NCBI GenBank assembly: GCA_020348345.1
Contig: CP070748.1
Coordinates: forward strand, 1,567,682 to 1,631,681
Length of the DNA: 64,000 nucleotides
Reading direction: 5' to 3'
From: Methanobacteriota archaeon
GTDB taxonomy: Archaea; Thermoplasmatota; Thermoplasmata; UBA10834
The notes under the pieces are model-generated. The model ran no database searches and was not told where the DNA came from. It worked only from the letters and a program-made list of their open reading frames with translations. The position numbers and the translations under genes were made by a program. Below, piece after piece: positions 35,491-43,952 of the stretch; positions within the stretch are counted from its first letter, which is position 1; every line of letters starts with the position of its first letter.

Positions 35491-36531
35491 TCACACATCC
35501 CAGAACGGCACAATGTCACAGCAAAGGCATGCATGGCACATCGTGTGGAACGCCAGAGGTGTGAGTCCATGCTCGCTCAGAATCGCCTTCTGTTCCCGCG
35601 CTAAATTGAGCATCCTGTTGGCTGTGATTGGGCGGATCTCGCCGATTGCAGCCTTCAGATCAGCTATGTTGTGTTCGTTCACACGCAACGCACGCAGCGT
35701 CGCCACTGCCCCCATGTTCGCGAGCACCTTGCTGCCATGCAGGACATTTTCATCGGTCTCGCCCATGCCGAATATAATGTTGGAGCAAACGCGATTCCTA
35801 CCGAAGACTCCGCAGGCGTGGTTGATGGCGTGCAGTATCGCAGTATAATCCCTTCCGGGGCATACCATCCCAAAGATGTCGGGGTCGAACGATTCAATGT
35901 TCAGCTTGATCTCTGTTGCTCCAGCTTCTCGAAGCTCCTCGACATGCCTTGGATGTGTCACATAGGGCTCCACACCTATGGGCGCATCAGGCAAAGCCTC
36001 CCTGATCCCTCTGACCAGGGCGGTGATTCTTTGGACGGTCTCCTCGACGGAAATCGGCACTCCGCTCGTTAGAGCGACTCCTGAGAACCCCTCAGACGCC
36101 GCCGCGCTGACAGCCATGTCAATAATGTCGTCGTCTGTTAGATTCTTGGTGATGTCATGTTTAAGGCGATGAGTGTTGCAGAACGAGCAGTTCAGCATAC
36201 AATTGCTGTCTGCGTTTATGAAAGCCTGGAACGGCGCGTGATACAGAGTTGGCAGGAGTTCGACAGCATCGATCACGACCTCCGCCCCCCGCACAAGCCG
36301 CAGACCGGACTCAGATTGGTGCAGCCTGAATTCGCCTTCTGTCCGTGATACAGCTTTCTTGGCTCTTGTGCCACCGAAGGAGAAGACGACTTCGGGCAAG
36401 CCTGCTCCAGGCCCTGCGGTCGATCTGCTCGGAGAGAATGGCAATCTGAAATTCTTCGGGATTCTCACAATCCCTCCGGCCAACAGGTGGGCTTTCGCGC
36501 GCGCGACTTCAGCACTCACTTTCGCTTCCAT
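35491..36531 (-). CDS. BioB/LipS-like radical SAM protein, function unknown
   Basis: This 346-residue protein has the radical SAM cluster motif C111-x3-C115-x2-C118 (SNCMLNCSFCNT) and a barrel resembling biotin-synthase-type enzymes (VEPYVTHPRHVEELREAGA, KLNIESFDPDIF, IIFGMGETDENVLHGS). The C-terminus carries a further cysteine cluster, TMCHACLCCDIVPFWDV, that could bind an auxiliary Fe-S cluster as in sulfur-inserting members such as LipS. The start overlaps the cysS stop by 16 nt, so it is the last gene of the cysK-cysE-cysS operon. A sulfur-insertion substrate is a reasonable guess but not proven. Confidence 0.78.
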   Translation of the reverse strand: MEAKVSAEVARAKAHLLAGGIVRIPKNFRLPFSPSRSTAGPGAGLPEVVFSFGGTRAKKAVSRTEGEFRLHQSESGLRLVRGAEVVIDAVELLPTLYHAPFQAFINADSNCMLNCSFCNTHRLKHDITKNLTDDDIIDMAVSAAASEGFSGVALTSGVPISVEETVQRITALVRGIREALPDAPIGVEPYVTHPRHVEELREAGATEIKLNIESFDPDIFGMVCPGRDYTAILHAINHACGVFGRNRVCSNIIFGMGETDENVLHGSKVLANMGAVATLRALRVNEHNIADLKAAIGEIRPITANRMLNLAREQKAILSEHGLTPLAFHTMCHACLCCDIVPFWDV

Positions 36532-37985
36532 ACGGCTCCTTCTGGCGTGTCCTGTATCTCGATGCCGAGTTCAGCGAGTCGGCTTCTGATTCGGTCCGCG
36601 CGGTCGAATTCCTTTCGCCTTCGTGCGTTCTCTCTCATCTGAACCAGTTCATCGATGTAGTTGTCGTCAGATATCCTGTTGCGGTCTATAGGCAGGTCAA
36701 TCTGCGCCGTCACGGTATCCTGCAATCGTGTCTCGTCTCGTGTCGGTATCAGTCTTCGCCTTTCTTCCTTTAGAACGTCGAAGAGATCATTGAATCTCCT
36801 GTAGGTCGATACGAGGCGGTCCACGCCAGTGTTGCTCAGGCTGCCATCTGCCAGCTTCCTGTTCGCCGTCCGAGACAATTCGAAGATGACAGCTATTGCC
36901 TCTCGGGTTGAAAAGTCATCGTCCATTGCCTGCGTGAGTCGCTCCCAGGCCTCGGTGCAAGCCTCTTCCATTCCATCGGCTCCCGTCGCATTGCCTCCCA
37001 CAGAGAGCAGAGCGGTGTATGTGTCTTGCAGCTTGTCCAGCGACTTCTTCGCTTCATCGAGCGAGTCTTCGGAGTAGTCCAATGGCTGTCTGTAGCTCGC
37101 ATTCAGTATGAAGAACCTGATTGTCTGAGGCGAGTACCTCTTCAGCACCTCATCGACAAGGAAGAAGTTCTTCAAGGATTTCGACATCTTCTCCTCATTG
37201 ACAGTCAACATTCCATTGTGCATCCAGTACTTCACAAACGGAGCCTCATTAAACGTCTCCGATTGCAGTATCTCGTTCTCATGATGCGGGAATACCAGGT
37301 CTGTGCCCCCGCCGTGAATGTCGACAGTCGTGCCGATATATTTCAGACACATGGCAGAGCATTCGATATGCCAGCCGGGCCTTCCCTTGCCCCATGGGCT
37401 GTCCCATGACACCTCACCTGGCTTCGCCGCCTTCCATAAGGCAAAATCCATCGGATCGCGTTTGTCTTCTCCGGGCTCCTTGCGGGTGCCAACGATCATC
37501 TGGTCGAGCGACTGACCAGAGAGTTTGCCATAGTCCTTCACCCTTCTTACAATGAAGTACACCGATCCTCTAGACTCGTATGCAAAACCCTTGTCGACAA
37601 GACCTTTGATCATCTCGATGATGTCCGGAATGGTCTCACTTGCCTTTGGATAGGCGTCCGCACGCCGTATCTTCAGTTTGTCCATCACGGAGAAGTACTC
37701 GTCTATCATCTGTCTTGAAAGGTCAAGAGGCTCCACGCCCAGCTCGTGTGCCCTTGCGATGAGTTTGTCGTCAACATCCGTGAAGTTCGTTATGTGTTTG
37801 ACGTCATAGCCTTTACCACGCAGATGGCGTACGACGACATCGAAGTTGATCGCAGATCTTGCGTGACCTAGGTGACTCTTGTCATAGGTGGTCACACCGC
37901 AGACGTATATGCCGACCTTGTTCTTCTGGAGCGGTTCGAACGGCTCCTTCCTTCTTGTGAGCGTGTTATGAATGACAAGTGCCAT
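36516..37985 (-). CDS. cysS: Cysteinyl-tRNA synthetase
   Basis: This 489-residue class I synthetase charges tRNA-Cys. The HIGH-type motif is YDKSHLGHARSAI, preceded by the zinc-ligand Cys in GIYVCGVTTY; KMSKS is EEKMSKSLKNF; further zinc-binding residues lie in IECSAMCLKYIG and GGGTDLVFPHHENE. It lies in one operon with cysteine synthase and serine acetyltransferase, so cysteine supply and its loading onto tRNA are likely co-regulated. The matching tRNA-Cys is 2.4 kb away (40353-40426). Some methanogens lack CysRS and use SepRS/SepCysS; this organism has the direct route. Confidence 0.96.
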   Translation of the reverse strand: MALVIHNTLTRRKEPFEPLQKNKVGIYVCGVTTYDKSHLGHARSAINFDVVVRHLRGKGYDVKHITNFTDVDDKLIARAHELGVEPLDLSRQMIDEYFSVMDKLKIRRADAYPKASETIPDIIEMIKGLVDKGFAYESRGSVYFIVRRVKDYGKLSGQSLDQMIVGTRKEPGEDKRDPMDFALWKAAKPGEVSWDSPWGKGRPGWHIECSAMCLKYIGTTVDIHGGGTDLVFPHHENEILQSETFNEAPFVKYWMHNGMLTVNEEKMSKSLKNFFLVDEVLKRYSPQTIRFFILNASYRQPLDYSEDSLDEAKKSLDKLQDTYTALLSVGGNATGADGMEEACTEAWERLTQAMDDDFSTREAIAVIFELSRTANRKLADGSLSNTGVDRLVSTYRRFNDLFDVLKEERRRLIPTRDETRLQDTVTAQIDLPIDRNRISDDNYIDELVQMRENARRRKEFDRADRIRSRLAELGIEIQDTPEGAVWKRK

Positions 37986-38013
37986 TGCGCGCCTCCATCG
38001 TTCCGAACGGCTA

Positions 38014-38751
38014 TTAATGATTCTCTTCGGCCGGGCAGCTCATTTCGGACGGCTCCTTGCCTGACTTCGTGGGAGATATCCTCTTCGGAGCGTCTATTCC
38101 CAGCTTCCCCTCAATCATCTCCAACCTGTACTCCATTTCCGAGATGCTGTGGCACATATCCACAAAAGCATTGACCACAGGATCTGGTAGTTCGTCGTGA
38201 TGAAGGTCGATGGTCGTTGTCCCCACTCGCTTGACAATCTTGGCCGGTATTCCGACAACCGTGGAGTTGGGAGGAACCGACTTCACAACGACAGAGCCAG
38301 CTCCGACGCGCACGTTGTCACCGACGGTTATCGGTCCAAGGATTGTTGCTCCGGCACCGATCACGACATTGTTCCCTATGGTTGGATGACGCTTTTTCTT
38401 CTCCGTACTGACGCCGCCCAGTGTAACGCCTTGGTAGACCGAGACATTATCACCTATCTCAGCCGTCTCTCCTATGACTACTCCAGTCGCGTGGTCAATG
38501 AAGAAACCGTTTCCAATCTTCGCTCCTGGATGGATGTCTGCGCCAGTGAACACACGCGCAAGATAGTTCAGCGCCCTTGCCGTCTTGAAGCGCTTCTTCT
38601 CGTAGTGCCTGTGTGCCATTCTGTGAAATCTCAAGGCGTGGAGACCTTGACTGAAGAGCGCTGCCTCCGTTCTGCTCTTGACTGCTGGGTCGCGGTCGAT
38701 AACCGTTTGTACATCGTCCTCAGAGCGCTCAGTCATGAGATTTCTCCTCAA
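38014..38751 (-). CDS. cysE: Serine O-acetyltransferase
   Basis: This 245-residue enzyme makes O-acetylserine, the precursor used by cysteine synthase. The left-handed beta-helix of hexapeptide repeats is clear (GADIHPGAKIGNGFFIDHATG, shown only in part here, then VVIGETAEIGDNVSVYQG and TLGGVSTEKKKRHPTIG). The active-site His region DHATG is intact. The N-terminal domain is short. Its start (38751, or ATG at 38736) overlaps the cysK stop, and cysS follows 28 nt later. Confidence 0.93.
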   Translation of the reverse strand: MRRNLMTERSEDDVQTVIDRDPAVKSRTEAALFSQGLHALRFHRMAHRHYEKKRFKTARALNYLARVFTGADIHPGAKIGNGFFIDHATGVVIGETAEIGDNVSVYQGVTLGGVSTEKKKRHPTIGNNVVIGAGATILGPITVGDNVRVGAGSVVVKSVPPNSTVVGIPAKIVKRVGTTTIDLHHDELPDPVVNAFVDMCHSISEMEYRLEMIEGKLGIDAPKRISPTKSGKEPSEMSCPAEENH

Positions 38752-39667
38752 ACAGGTCGGTGCTCAAATATCTTTCCCCAGTATCTGGCAGCATGACCAA
38801 TACCGATCTGTCACGCTCCAGTTCCTTCGCTATCTTCAATGCTGCGTGCACGGCTGCTCCAGACGACACTCCTACCATCAGACCTTCCTCTCTCGCGAGG
38901 GCACGTGTCATCTTCTTTGCGTCATTGGAGGTCACCCTAACGATCTCGTCATACGCCGACGTGTCGAGAACCTCCGGAATAAAGCCAGCACCGATGCCTT
39001 GTATTTCATGAGCGCCTGGTCTCTCTCCTGAAAGGACTGCCGATTCATTTGGTTCCACGGCCACGATTCTGATTCCCGGGAATTCTCGCCGCAGAGCTCT
39101 ACCAACGCCAGTGATCGTGCCTCCTGTGCCGACGCCGGCAACGAAAGCGTCCAGTGAATTGAACTCGGCAATAATCTCTGCCGCAGTTGTTAGTTCGTGA
39201 GTGTCCGGGTTCGCAGGGTTGCTGAACTGCTTGAGCATGAGCGAGTTCGGAGTTGACCGCTCGAGGTCTTCAGCCTTCTGGACCGCCCCTCTCATGCCAA
39301 GTGCTCCTGGAGTGAGCACAAGCTCGGCGCCTAATGCCGCCAGCAATGCACGTCGCTCTACGCTCATCGTATCGGGCATGGTCAGGATGAGTCTGTAACC
39401 CTTCACGGCAGATACCATTGCCAATCCAAGGCCGGTGTTTCCGGAAGTCGGCTCAATAAGGACCGTCCCTTCCTTGATGAGGCCGCGCCGCTCGCTGTCC
39501 TCAATCATTCCTTTGGCGATGCGGTCCTTGACCGACCCCATCGGGTTGAACGACTCCACTTTGGCATAGATCACAGCAGATTCCTGCGGAACGATGCGTC
39601 TGAGCCGCACGACCGGCGTGTTGCCAATCGTCGACAGAATGTCGTCAAAGGCTTCGGTGTCGCTCAT
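38729..39667 (-). CDS. cysK: Cysteine synthase (O-acetylserine sulfhydrylase)
   Basis: This 312-residue PLP enzyme joins O-acetylserine and sulfide to cysteine. The PLP lysine is in NPMGSVKDRIAKGM; other marks are EPTSGNTGLGLAM, the substrate loop TMSVERRALLAALGAEL, VAGVGTGGTITGVGRAL, SSGAAVHAALKIA and LPDTGERYLST. It is the first gene of the cysK-cysE-cysS-radical SAM operon. A TATA box (39700-39707) and an overlapping palindrome (39688-39701) lie just upstream, so control at the promoter is likely. Confidence 0.95.
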   Translation of the reverse strand: MSDTEAFDDILSTIGNTPVVRLRRIVPQESAVIYAKVESFNPMGSVKDRIAKGMIEDSERRGLIKEGTVLIEPTSGNTGLGLAMVSAVKGYRLILTMPDTMSVERRALLAALGAELVLTPGALGMRGAVQKAEDLERSTPNSLMLKQFSNPANPDTHELTTAAEIIAEFNSLDAFVAGVGTGGTITGVGRALRREFPGIRIVAVEPNESAVLSGERPGAHEIQGIGAGFIPEVLDTSAYDEIVRVTSNDAKKMTRALAREEGLMVGVSSGAAVHAALKIAKELERDRSVLVMLPDTGERYLSTDLFEEKSHD

Positions 39668-39687
39668 TGCCTAATCCCTCACAGTGC

Positions 39688-39701
39688 AATGACTAGTCGT
39701 T
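39688..39701. promoter_or_regulatory. Candidate operator palindrome in the cysK promoter
   Basis: AATGACTAGTCGTT is a 14-bp inverted repeat with one mismatched symmetric pair (12 of 14 bases match). It directly abuts the TATA box on the downstream side, where a bound repressor would block polymerase or TFB. The neighbouring HTH regulator gene (39873-40241) is the obvious candidate binder, but no binding data exist. Confidence 0.4.
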
Positions 39702-39707
39702 ATATAG
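39700..39707 (-). promoter_or_regulatory. TATA box of the cysK operon
   Basis: On the minus strand CTATATAA, about 36 nt before the cysK ATG. The predicted transcript start is near 39679, giving a leader of roughly 12 nt. Confidence 0.5.
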
Positions 39708-39872
39708 CTTCGCTGTTCAAGATGTCCCTTAGGCGAGCATGATGCGGAGAGACGCGAAAGAGCTCTGCTGCAATCAGCTTCATCATGCAATGTGCGCTTT
39801 CGAACATTGCATCAGTTCGTCTACAATGAGTGTATCTCACTGGACGCGTGCCCGGGTGCCGTCGGTAGATCG

Positions 39873-40241
39873 TTACTTGCCGCAGATGTTGCCGCTGGCG
39901 AGATTAATCGTGATATCGTGCATCCTGCAGAACTCGTCGTCGTCTCTGATGTCCTTACAGGCCTCGCACAGCACACTGTACCACTGCTGTCTATCCTCGC
40001 CCGCGATGATTCGATCAGAAATCTCTTTCGCGTAGGTCAAGATCTTAGGGAATCTCTCAATGAATCTCACATCTCCAGCCCTCGCCGAACTCAGATACTG
40101 GCTGACAGAGGCCTGTGTTATTCCCAATCTTCTCGCAATATCAGATTGCTTCATTCCGTGCTTGCCCGACAGCTCCTTCACGACCGATGCCCTCAGCGAC
40201 GGAAGGATCTTGCCAACCACTAGTTCACATGGTGTTTTCAT
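39873..40241 (-). CDS. HTH transcriptional regulator with conserved cysteines (COG2522-like)
   Basis: This 122-residue protein has a Cro-type helix-turn-helix (about 28-55, MKQSDIARRLGITQASVSQY) and then a helical region with C92, C95 (LCEACKD), C105 and C120; C5 lies near the N-terminus. The archaeal family is annotated as predicted transcriptional regulators. The cysteines could bind a metal or Fe-S cluster and sense sulfur or redox state. It sits between tRNA-Cys and the cysteine operon, all on one strand. The ATG at 40241 is chosen because a GGTTTATAG box near 40329 predicts transcription from about 40300, after the alternative GTG at 40316. Confidence 0.75.
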   Translation of the reverse strand: MKTPCELVVGKILPSLRASVVKELSGKHGMKQSDIARRLGITQASVSQYLSSARAGDVRFIERFPKILTYAKEISDRIIAGEDRQQWYSVLCEACKDIRDDDEFCRMHDITINLASGNICGK

Positions 40242-40352
40242 TTCACACACCGGAGTCAAATGCATTCGAGAGGCTGTGGGTGAGTTGTGTTCGATGCCCT
40301 CGACTGCAAAAGCCACTCCCCTCTATAAACCTTTCATTCAAAAATGATAATT

Positions 40353-40426
40353 TGGGGCCGGGAAGGAGATTTGAACTCCTGTCTGCGGATCTGCAGTCCG
40401 CCACATGGCCTCTCTGTCACCCCGGC
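40353..40426 (-). tRNA. tRNA-Cys (anticodon GCA)
   Basis: The cloverleaf folds fully: acceptor GCCGGGG with TCCCGGC (last pair G-T), D stem ACA/TGT, anticodon stem GCGGA/TCCGC with loop CTGCAGA (anticodon GCA), and T stem AGGAG/CTCCT with loop TTCAAAT. The 3' end is C73 followed by encoded CCA. Position 73 is U in nearly all tRNA-Cys and is an identity base for CysRS, so C73 is odd. The core otherwise matches Methanocaldococcus tRNA-Cys closely. It is upstream of the HTH regulator and cysteine operon. Confidence 0.93.
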
Positions 40427-40450
40427 ACGTGTCTGCAACAATCATCGAAT

Positions 40451-40460
40451 CAATATTTAT
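40451..40460 (-). promoter_or_regulatory. TATA box of tRNA-Cys
   Basis: On the minus strand ATAAATATTG, centred about 30 nt before the mature 5' end, as expected for an archaeal tRNA promoter. Confidence 0.5.
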
Positions 40461-40539
40461 GGTTTTCAGCGCCTTGGCGAGGCGGCCTCGAAGTGCTGGG
40501 CAACTCCGATGCCAGGCTGCGACGGAATGCAAGAATATG

Positions 40540-40549
40540 CTATATACTC
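40540..40549 (+). promoter_or_regulatory. TATA box of the isopropylmalate-synthase-family gene
   Basis: CTATATACTC is centred 25 nt before the GTG at 40570, supporting that start as leaderless. Confidence 0.5.
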
Positions 40550-40569
40550 AACTGTAGATTGCACATTTC

Positions 40570-41766
40570 GTGACTCACGAAGCAATCAGTCCATTCAACG
40601 CAATCTTGAGACGATCTCTGCCATCCAACATAACCGTGTACGATAGCACTCTCAGAGACGGCGAGCAGATGCCCGGCGTGAGGTTCAATACAGAGCAGAA
40701 GGTGGCAATCGCTCGGAAATTGGATGAAATCGGAATCCATCAAATCGAAGCAGGTTTTCCTGCAGTTTCCGCATCTGAACTGCGTTCGGTCAAGACGGTT
40801 TCGTCACTCGGCCTGGATGCCGAGATCCTCTGCCTTGCGAGGACCAAGGAGGAGGACATAGATGCGGCTGCAAGATGCGATGTTGACATGGTACTCCTGT
40901 TCATAGCGACCAGCGATATCCATATGCGTTACAAGCTGAAGCTGAGTCGTGACAAGGTTATGGAGAGAGCCGTGTGGGCGACGGAGTACGGCAGAGACCA
41001 TGGTATGAAGGTGAGCATGAGCACCGAAGACAGCACGCGTTCCGATTTGAGATTCATGCAGGAACTCTACAGAGCCTGCGAGAATGCAGGCGCTTGCCGA
41101 ATCGGCATCACGGATACCTTGGGGTGTGCGACCCCGGAAACCATATCATGTATCGTCGAAGAGGTTCGCCGGGAGACGTCAGCGCCGATCTCAGCTCACC
41201 TTCACAATGACTTCGGGCTCGCCCTTCCCAACTCGTTTGCCGCATTGTCATCGGGGGCCGAGGCGATTGCCACAACCGTCGGCGGCCTGGGAGAAAGGGC
41301 GGGCAACGTCTCGCTTGAGCAGCTCGTTATGGCTTTGGACAGCCTCTACGGCAGAGATATTGGCATATCAAAGGAAGGACTGACCGACCTTGGCGAGCTG
41401 GTATTCGAATTCGCAGGAGTCAGCATGCCTGCCAACCAGCCCTGGATAGGTCCGAACGCTTTCTCACACGAATCTGGCATTCATGTCGCCGCGGTTCTCA
41501 ACTGCCCTATGACCTACGAGAGCGTTCCTCCAGAAGCCGTTGGCAACCGCCGTCGCCTCGTGCTTGGAAAGCATTCGGGCACTGCAATCGTTTTGAGCCG
41601 ATTGGGTGAGCGAGGCGTCTCCGCCTCTCAGGAAGAGATATGCGGGATTGTGCGTGAGATCAAGCGCCTCGGGGAAAAGCAGGGGAGGGTGTCTGATAAC
41701 GAGTTCTGGTCTATTGTGGATCGTATGAAATCTCGATCCGAAAACAGCGGCGCCGCCGAGGATTAA
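40570..41766 (+). CDS. 2-Isopropylmalate/homocitrate/citramalate synthase-family enzyme
   Basis: This 398-residue enzyme belongs to the DRE-TIM metallolyase family that condenses acetyl-CoA with a 2-oxoacid. Signatures are VYDSTLRDGEQMPGV, AGFPAVS, GITDTLGCATPETI, HLHNDFGLALPNSFAAL and GGLGERAGNVSLEQLV, then HESGIHVAAVL. The C-terminal leucine-sensing regulatory domain of LeuA is missing, so it is more like homocitrate synthase, AksA or Re-citrate synthase. The 2-oxoacid used cannot be read from sequence alone. No leucine or lysine pathway genes adjoin. Confidence 0.82.
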   Translation: MTHEAISPFNAILRRSLPSNITVYDSTLRDGEQMPGVRFNTEQKVAIARKLDEIGIHQIEAGFPAVSASELRSVKTVSSLGLDAEILCLARTKEEDIDAAARCDVDMVLLFIATSDIHMRYKLKLSRDKVMERAVWATEYGRDHGMKVSMSTEDSTRSDLRFMQELYRACENAGACRIGITDTLGCATPETISCIVEEVRRETSAPISAHLHNDFGLALPNSFAALSSGAEAIATTVGGLGERAGNVSLEQLVMALDSLYGRDIGISKEGLTDLGELVFEFAGVSMPANQPWIGPNAFSHESGIHVAAVLNCPMTYESVPPEAVGNRRRLVLGKHSGTAIVLSRLGERGVSASQEEICGIVREIKRLGEKQGRVSDNEFWSIVDRMKSRSENSGAAED

Positions 41767-41803
41767 CCGACGTCTCAACGAAATGTCGCAATAAACTATG
41801 CTT

Positions 41804-42595
41804 TCAGTCCAATGGCAGCCTTCTTCCGGAGGGCGAGAGTCGGCCTTTGCCGAAGTCGTCAAGAGTTGCCAGCACCTCACCAGAGAAGACAGGGCCGTCT
41901 TTGCAGACATGCATGCCGTCAATCGCGCACGAGTCACAGATTCCAATTCCGCATTTGATGAACCTCTCCAATGAGGCCTGGAAGGGTAGATCCAGCTTCT
42001 TTGACATGCTGTAAACACCAGCTATCATCTTTTCAGGTCCACAAGCGCAGACAGAGTCGAAGGTAGCATTCTCAAGCAATTGAGAGGTGATATCTGTCGC
42101 CAATCCCTTCGCCCCAGCAGTGCCATCATCCGTCGAGATGTGTACTTCGGCCCCAGCGCTTTCACATCTTCCCCTCATGATGATCTCGGACTCTGTCCTT
42201 GCTCCGAGGACGAGGTCAACCTCGGCTCCTTTTTCAATCGCCATGTCAATTAGAGGGGCTATAACAGCCATTCCTGCTCCTCCTGCCACGGCAAGCATGC
42301 GGCGGCCATGGACTTCGAAACCTCTTCCGTAAGGACCACGGATGCCCACACGCTCTCCGGGTTTCATGGCCGACAGCGATTGTGTCCCTTCGCCAATTAT
42401 CTTGTAGGTTACGCCGAAGGCTTCGCCCGTGTATGACACGGACATGGGAAATTCGTCCTTTCCAGGTATCCAGATCATCACAAACTGGCCAGGATCCGCG
42501 TGCAGGGTGCCTATGAATCTCATCGTCTTGCATGAGGCCGCCTCATCTATCTGTTCCGCGATTGTGAAAGGCCTAAGCAGTGACATGATGCGCAC
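41804..42595 (-). CDS. pyrK: Dihydroorotate dehydrogenase electron-transfer subunit
   Basis: This protein of 263 residues passes electrons from dihydroorotate oxidation via FAD and a 2Fe-2S cluster to NAD. The cluster cysteines are in FIKCGIGICDSCAIDGMH and VCKDG near the C-terminus; a ferredoxin-reductase-like FAD and NAD domain (GPYGRGFEVHG, AVAGGAGMAVIAPLI) precedes. It overlaps pyrD by 23 nt and forms the PyrD-PyrK type 1B complex. The methionine at 42586 is a possible shorter start. Confidence 0.93.
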   Translation of the reverse strand: MRIMSLLRPFTIAEQIDEAASCKTMRFIGTLHADPGQFVMIWIPGKDEFPMSVSYTGEAFGVTYKIIGEGTQSLSAMKPGERVGIRGPYGRGFEVHGRRMLAVAGGAGMAVIAPLIDMAIEKGAEVDLVLGARTESEIIMRGRCESAGAEVHISTDDGTAGAKGLATDITSQLLENATFDSVCACGPEKMIAGVYSMSKKLDLPFQASLERFIKCGIGICDSCAIDGMHVCKDGPVFSGEVLATLDDFGKGRLSPSGRRLPLD

Positions 42596-43490
42596 CTCCC
42601 ACCATCTCCTGTATGGATCTGTAATCGTTCTTGCTCATGAATTCTGTCAATCCGGAACAGACTTCCGCGAACACGTCGGTTCCTCGCGATCTGATGGCTG
42701 TACCGATCTGCACGGCTCTCGCTCCTGCCATAAGGTATTCGAGGGCATCCCGAGCCGTCGATACACCCCCGACACCGATGATCGGTATGTCAACGGCTTC
42801 GAATATCTCGAACACACATCTGACACCCACGCTCCTGACAGCGGGCCCCGAGAGTCCTCCTACGCGGTTTGACAGCACTGGCATCCTGAGTTCGGGGCAG
42901 ATTGACATCGCCTTCAGAGTGTTTATCGCCACCACGCCATCGGCGCCGCCGTCCTGAGCGGCGATCGCGAGTTCCGTTATAGAGGAAGTGTTCGGAGTGA
43001 GTTTGGCAAGAACGGGACGGCTGACTTTCGCCTTGGTTGATTCACAGATATGCCTTACGTTGTCTGGATCCGAGCCAATCTCGGCGCCGTATCCCTCGGC
43101 ATGAGGGCAGCTCAGGTTCAGCTCTATTGCATCGGCTCCTGCGGCGCACAGAAGGGCCGCGACCTCCGCTATCTCGTCCGCATCAACGCCAAAGGCGCTG
43201 CCGATGACAGGGACCTCTCCTTTCTTAGCCTCGGCGATTTCTGCTGCATATGCCTCCACCCCTGGGTTCGGAAGGCCCATGGCGTTCAAGAGGCCGCATT
43301 CAACCTCAGCTACGCAGGGGTTGGGATGGCCTTGTCTCTCATACAAGCCCACAGATTTCGAAACCAGCGCGCCCGCCCCAGCATTGGCAACCTTGAGCAT
43401 ACTCTTGCCAGTTTCATCCAGGACCCCCGAGGCGAGTATGGTGGGGTTTCGGAGACGCATCCCCGCGATCTCAACTTCCAACCCGGTCAT
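42573..43490 (-). CDS. pyrD: Dihydroorotate dehydrogenase, type 1B catalytic subunit
   Basis: This 305-residue FMN enzyme oxidises dihydroorotate to orotate in UMP synthesis. The motifs NPTILASGVLDETG, NAMGLPNPGVEAYAAEI, ELNLSCPHAEGYG and IGVGGVSTARDALEYLMAGA (FMN phosphate site) are present. The catalytic base in type 1 enzymes is Cys in NLSCPH, seen here. A TTATAG box near 43529 lies about 35-40 nt upstream. It pairs with PyrK downstream; other pyr genes are absent from the window. Confidence 0.95.
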   Translation of the reverse strand: MTGLEVEIAGMRLRNPTILASGVLDETGKSMLKVANAGAGALVSKSVGLYERQGHPNPCVAEVECGLLNAMGLPNPGVEAYAAEIAEAKKGEVPVIGSAFGVDADEIAEVAALLCAAGADAIELNLSCPHAEGYGAEIGSDPDNVRHICESTKAKVSRPVLAKLTPNTSSITELAIAAQDGGADGVVAINTLKAMSICPELRMPVLSNRVGGLSGPAVRSVGVRCVFEIFEAVDIPIIGVGGVSTARDALEYLMAGARAVQIGTAIRSRGTDVFAEVCSGLTEFMSKNDYRSIQEMVGGAHHVTA

Positions 43491-43556
43491 GTGCTCCGAG
43501 CTTGATTGCCACTGCGCCTACTATAACTTTTCTCGGGCCTGAGCTGCCAACGCTCA

Positions 43557-43952
43557 TCAGGTCTTATGCTTGGTCTCATAGTCCTTTATCGCTTCGAGAA
43601 GAGCGTCTGCGGCCAGATTCGAGCAGTGCATCTTGACCGGTGGCAAACCGTCCAACGCATCCGCGACATCCCCTCTGGAAATCTTCTTGGCCTCTTCCAG
43701 GGTCTTGCCCTTGGCAATCTCGGTTATCATAGAGCTGGTGGCAATCGCAGCGCCACATCCAAAAGTTTTGAACTTGATGTCGGTAATTATGTTATTGTCT
43801 ACCTTTATGTACAACCACATGACGTCCCCGCATTGCGGGTTGCCGACCTTCCCGATGCCGTCGGCATCGGGTATCTCTCCGACATTCCTTGGGTTGGTGA
43901 AGTGGTCCATCACTTTGTCACTGTACAGAGCTACCACCTTCGTCATCCCCAT
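43557..43952 (-). CDS. iscU: Fe-S cluster scaffold IscU
   Basis: This 131-residue scaffold builds Fe-S clusters from sulfur handed over by IscS. The three ligand cysteines lie in NPQCGDVMW, TFGCGAAIATSS and KMHCSNLAADAL. The N-terminus SDKVMDHFTNPRNVGEI is canonical. It overlaps the end of iscS by about 30 nt and is translated from the same message. The LPPVKMHC motif that chaperones recognise is present; the DnaK/DnaJ set for it is at 18.8-22 kb. Confidence 0.96.
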   Translation of the reverse strand: MGMTKVVALYSDKVMDHFTNPRNVGEIPDADGIGKVGNPQCGDVMWLYIKVDNNIITDIKFKTFGCGAAIATSSMITEIAKGKTLEEAKKISRGDVADALDGLPPVKMHCSNLAADALLEAIKDYETKHKT

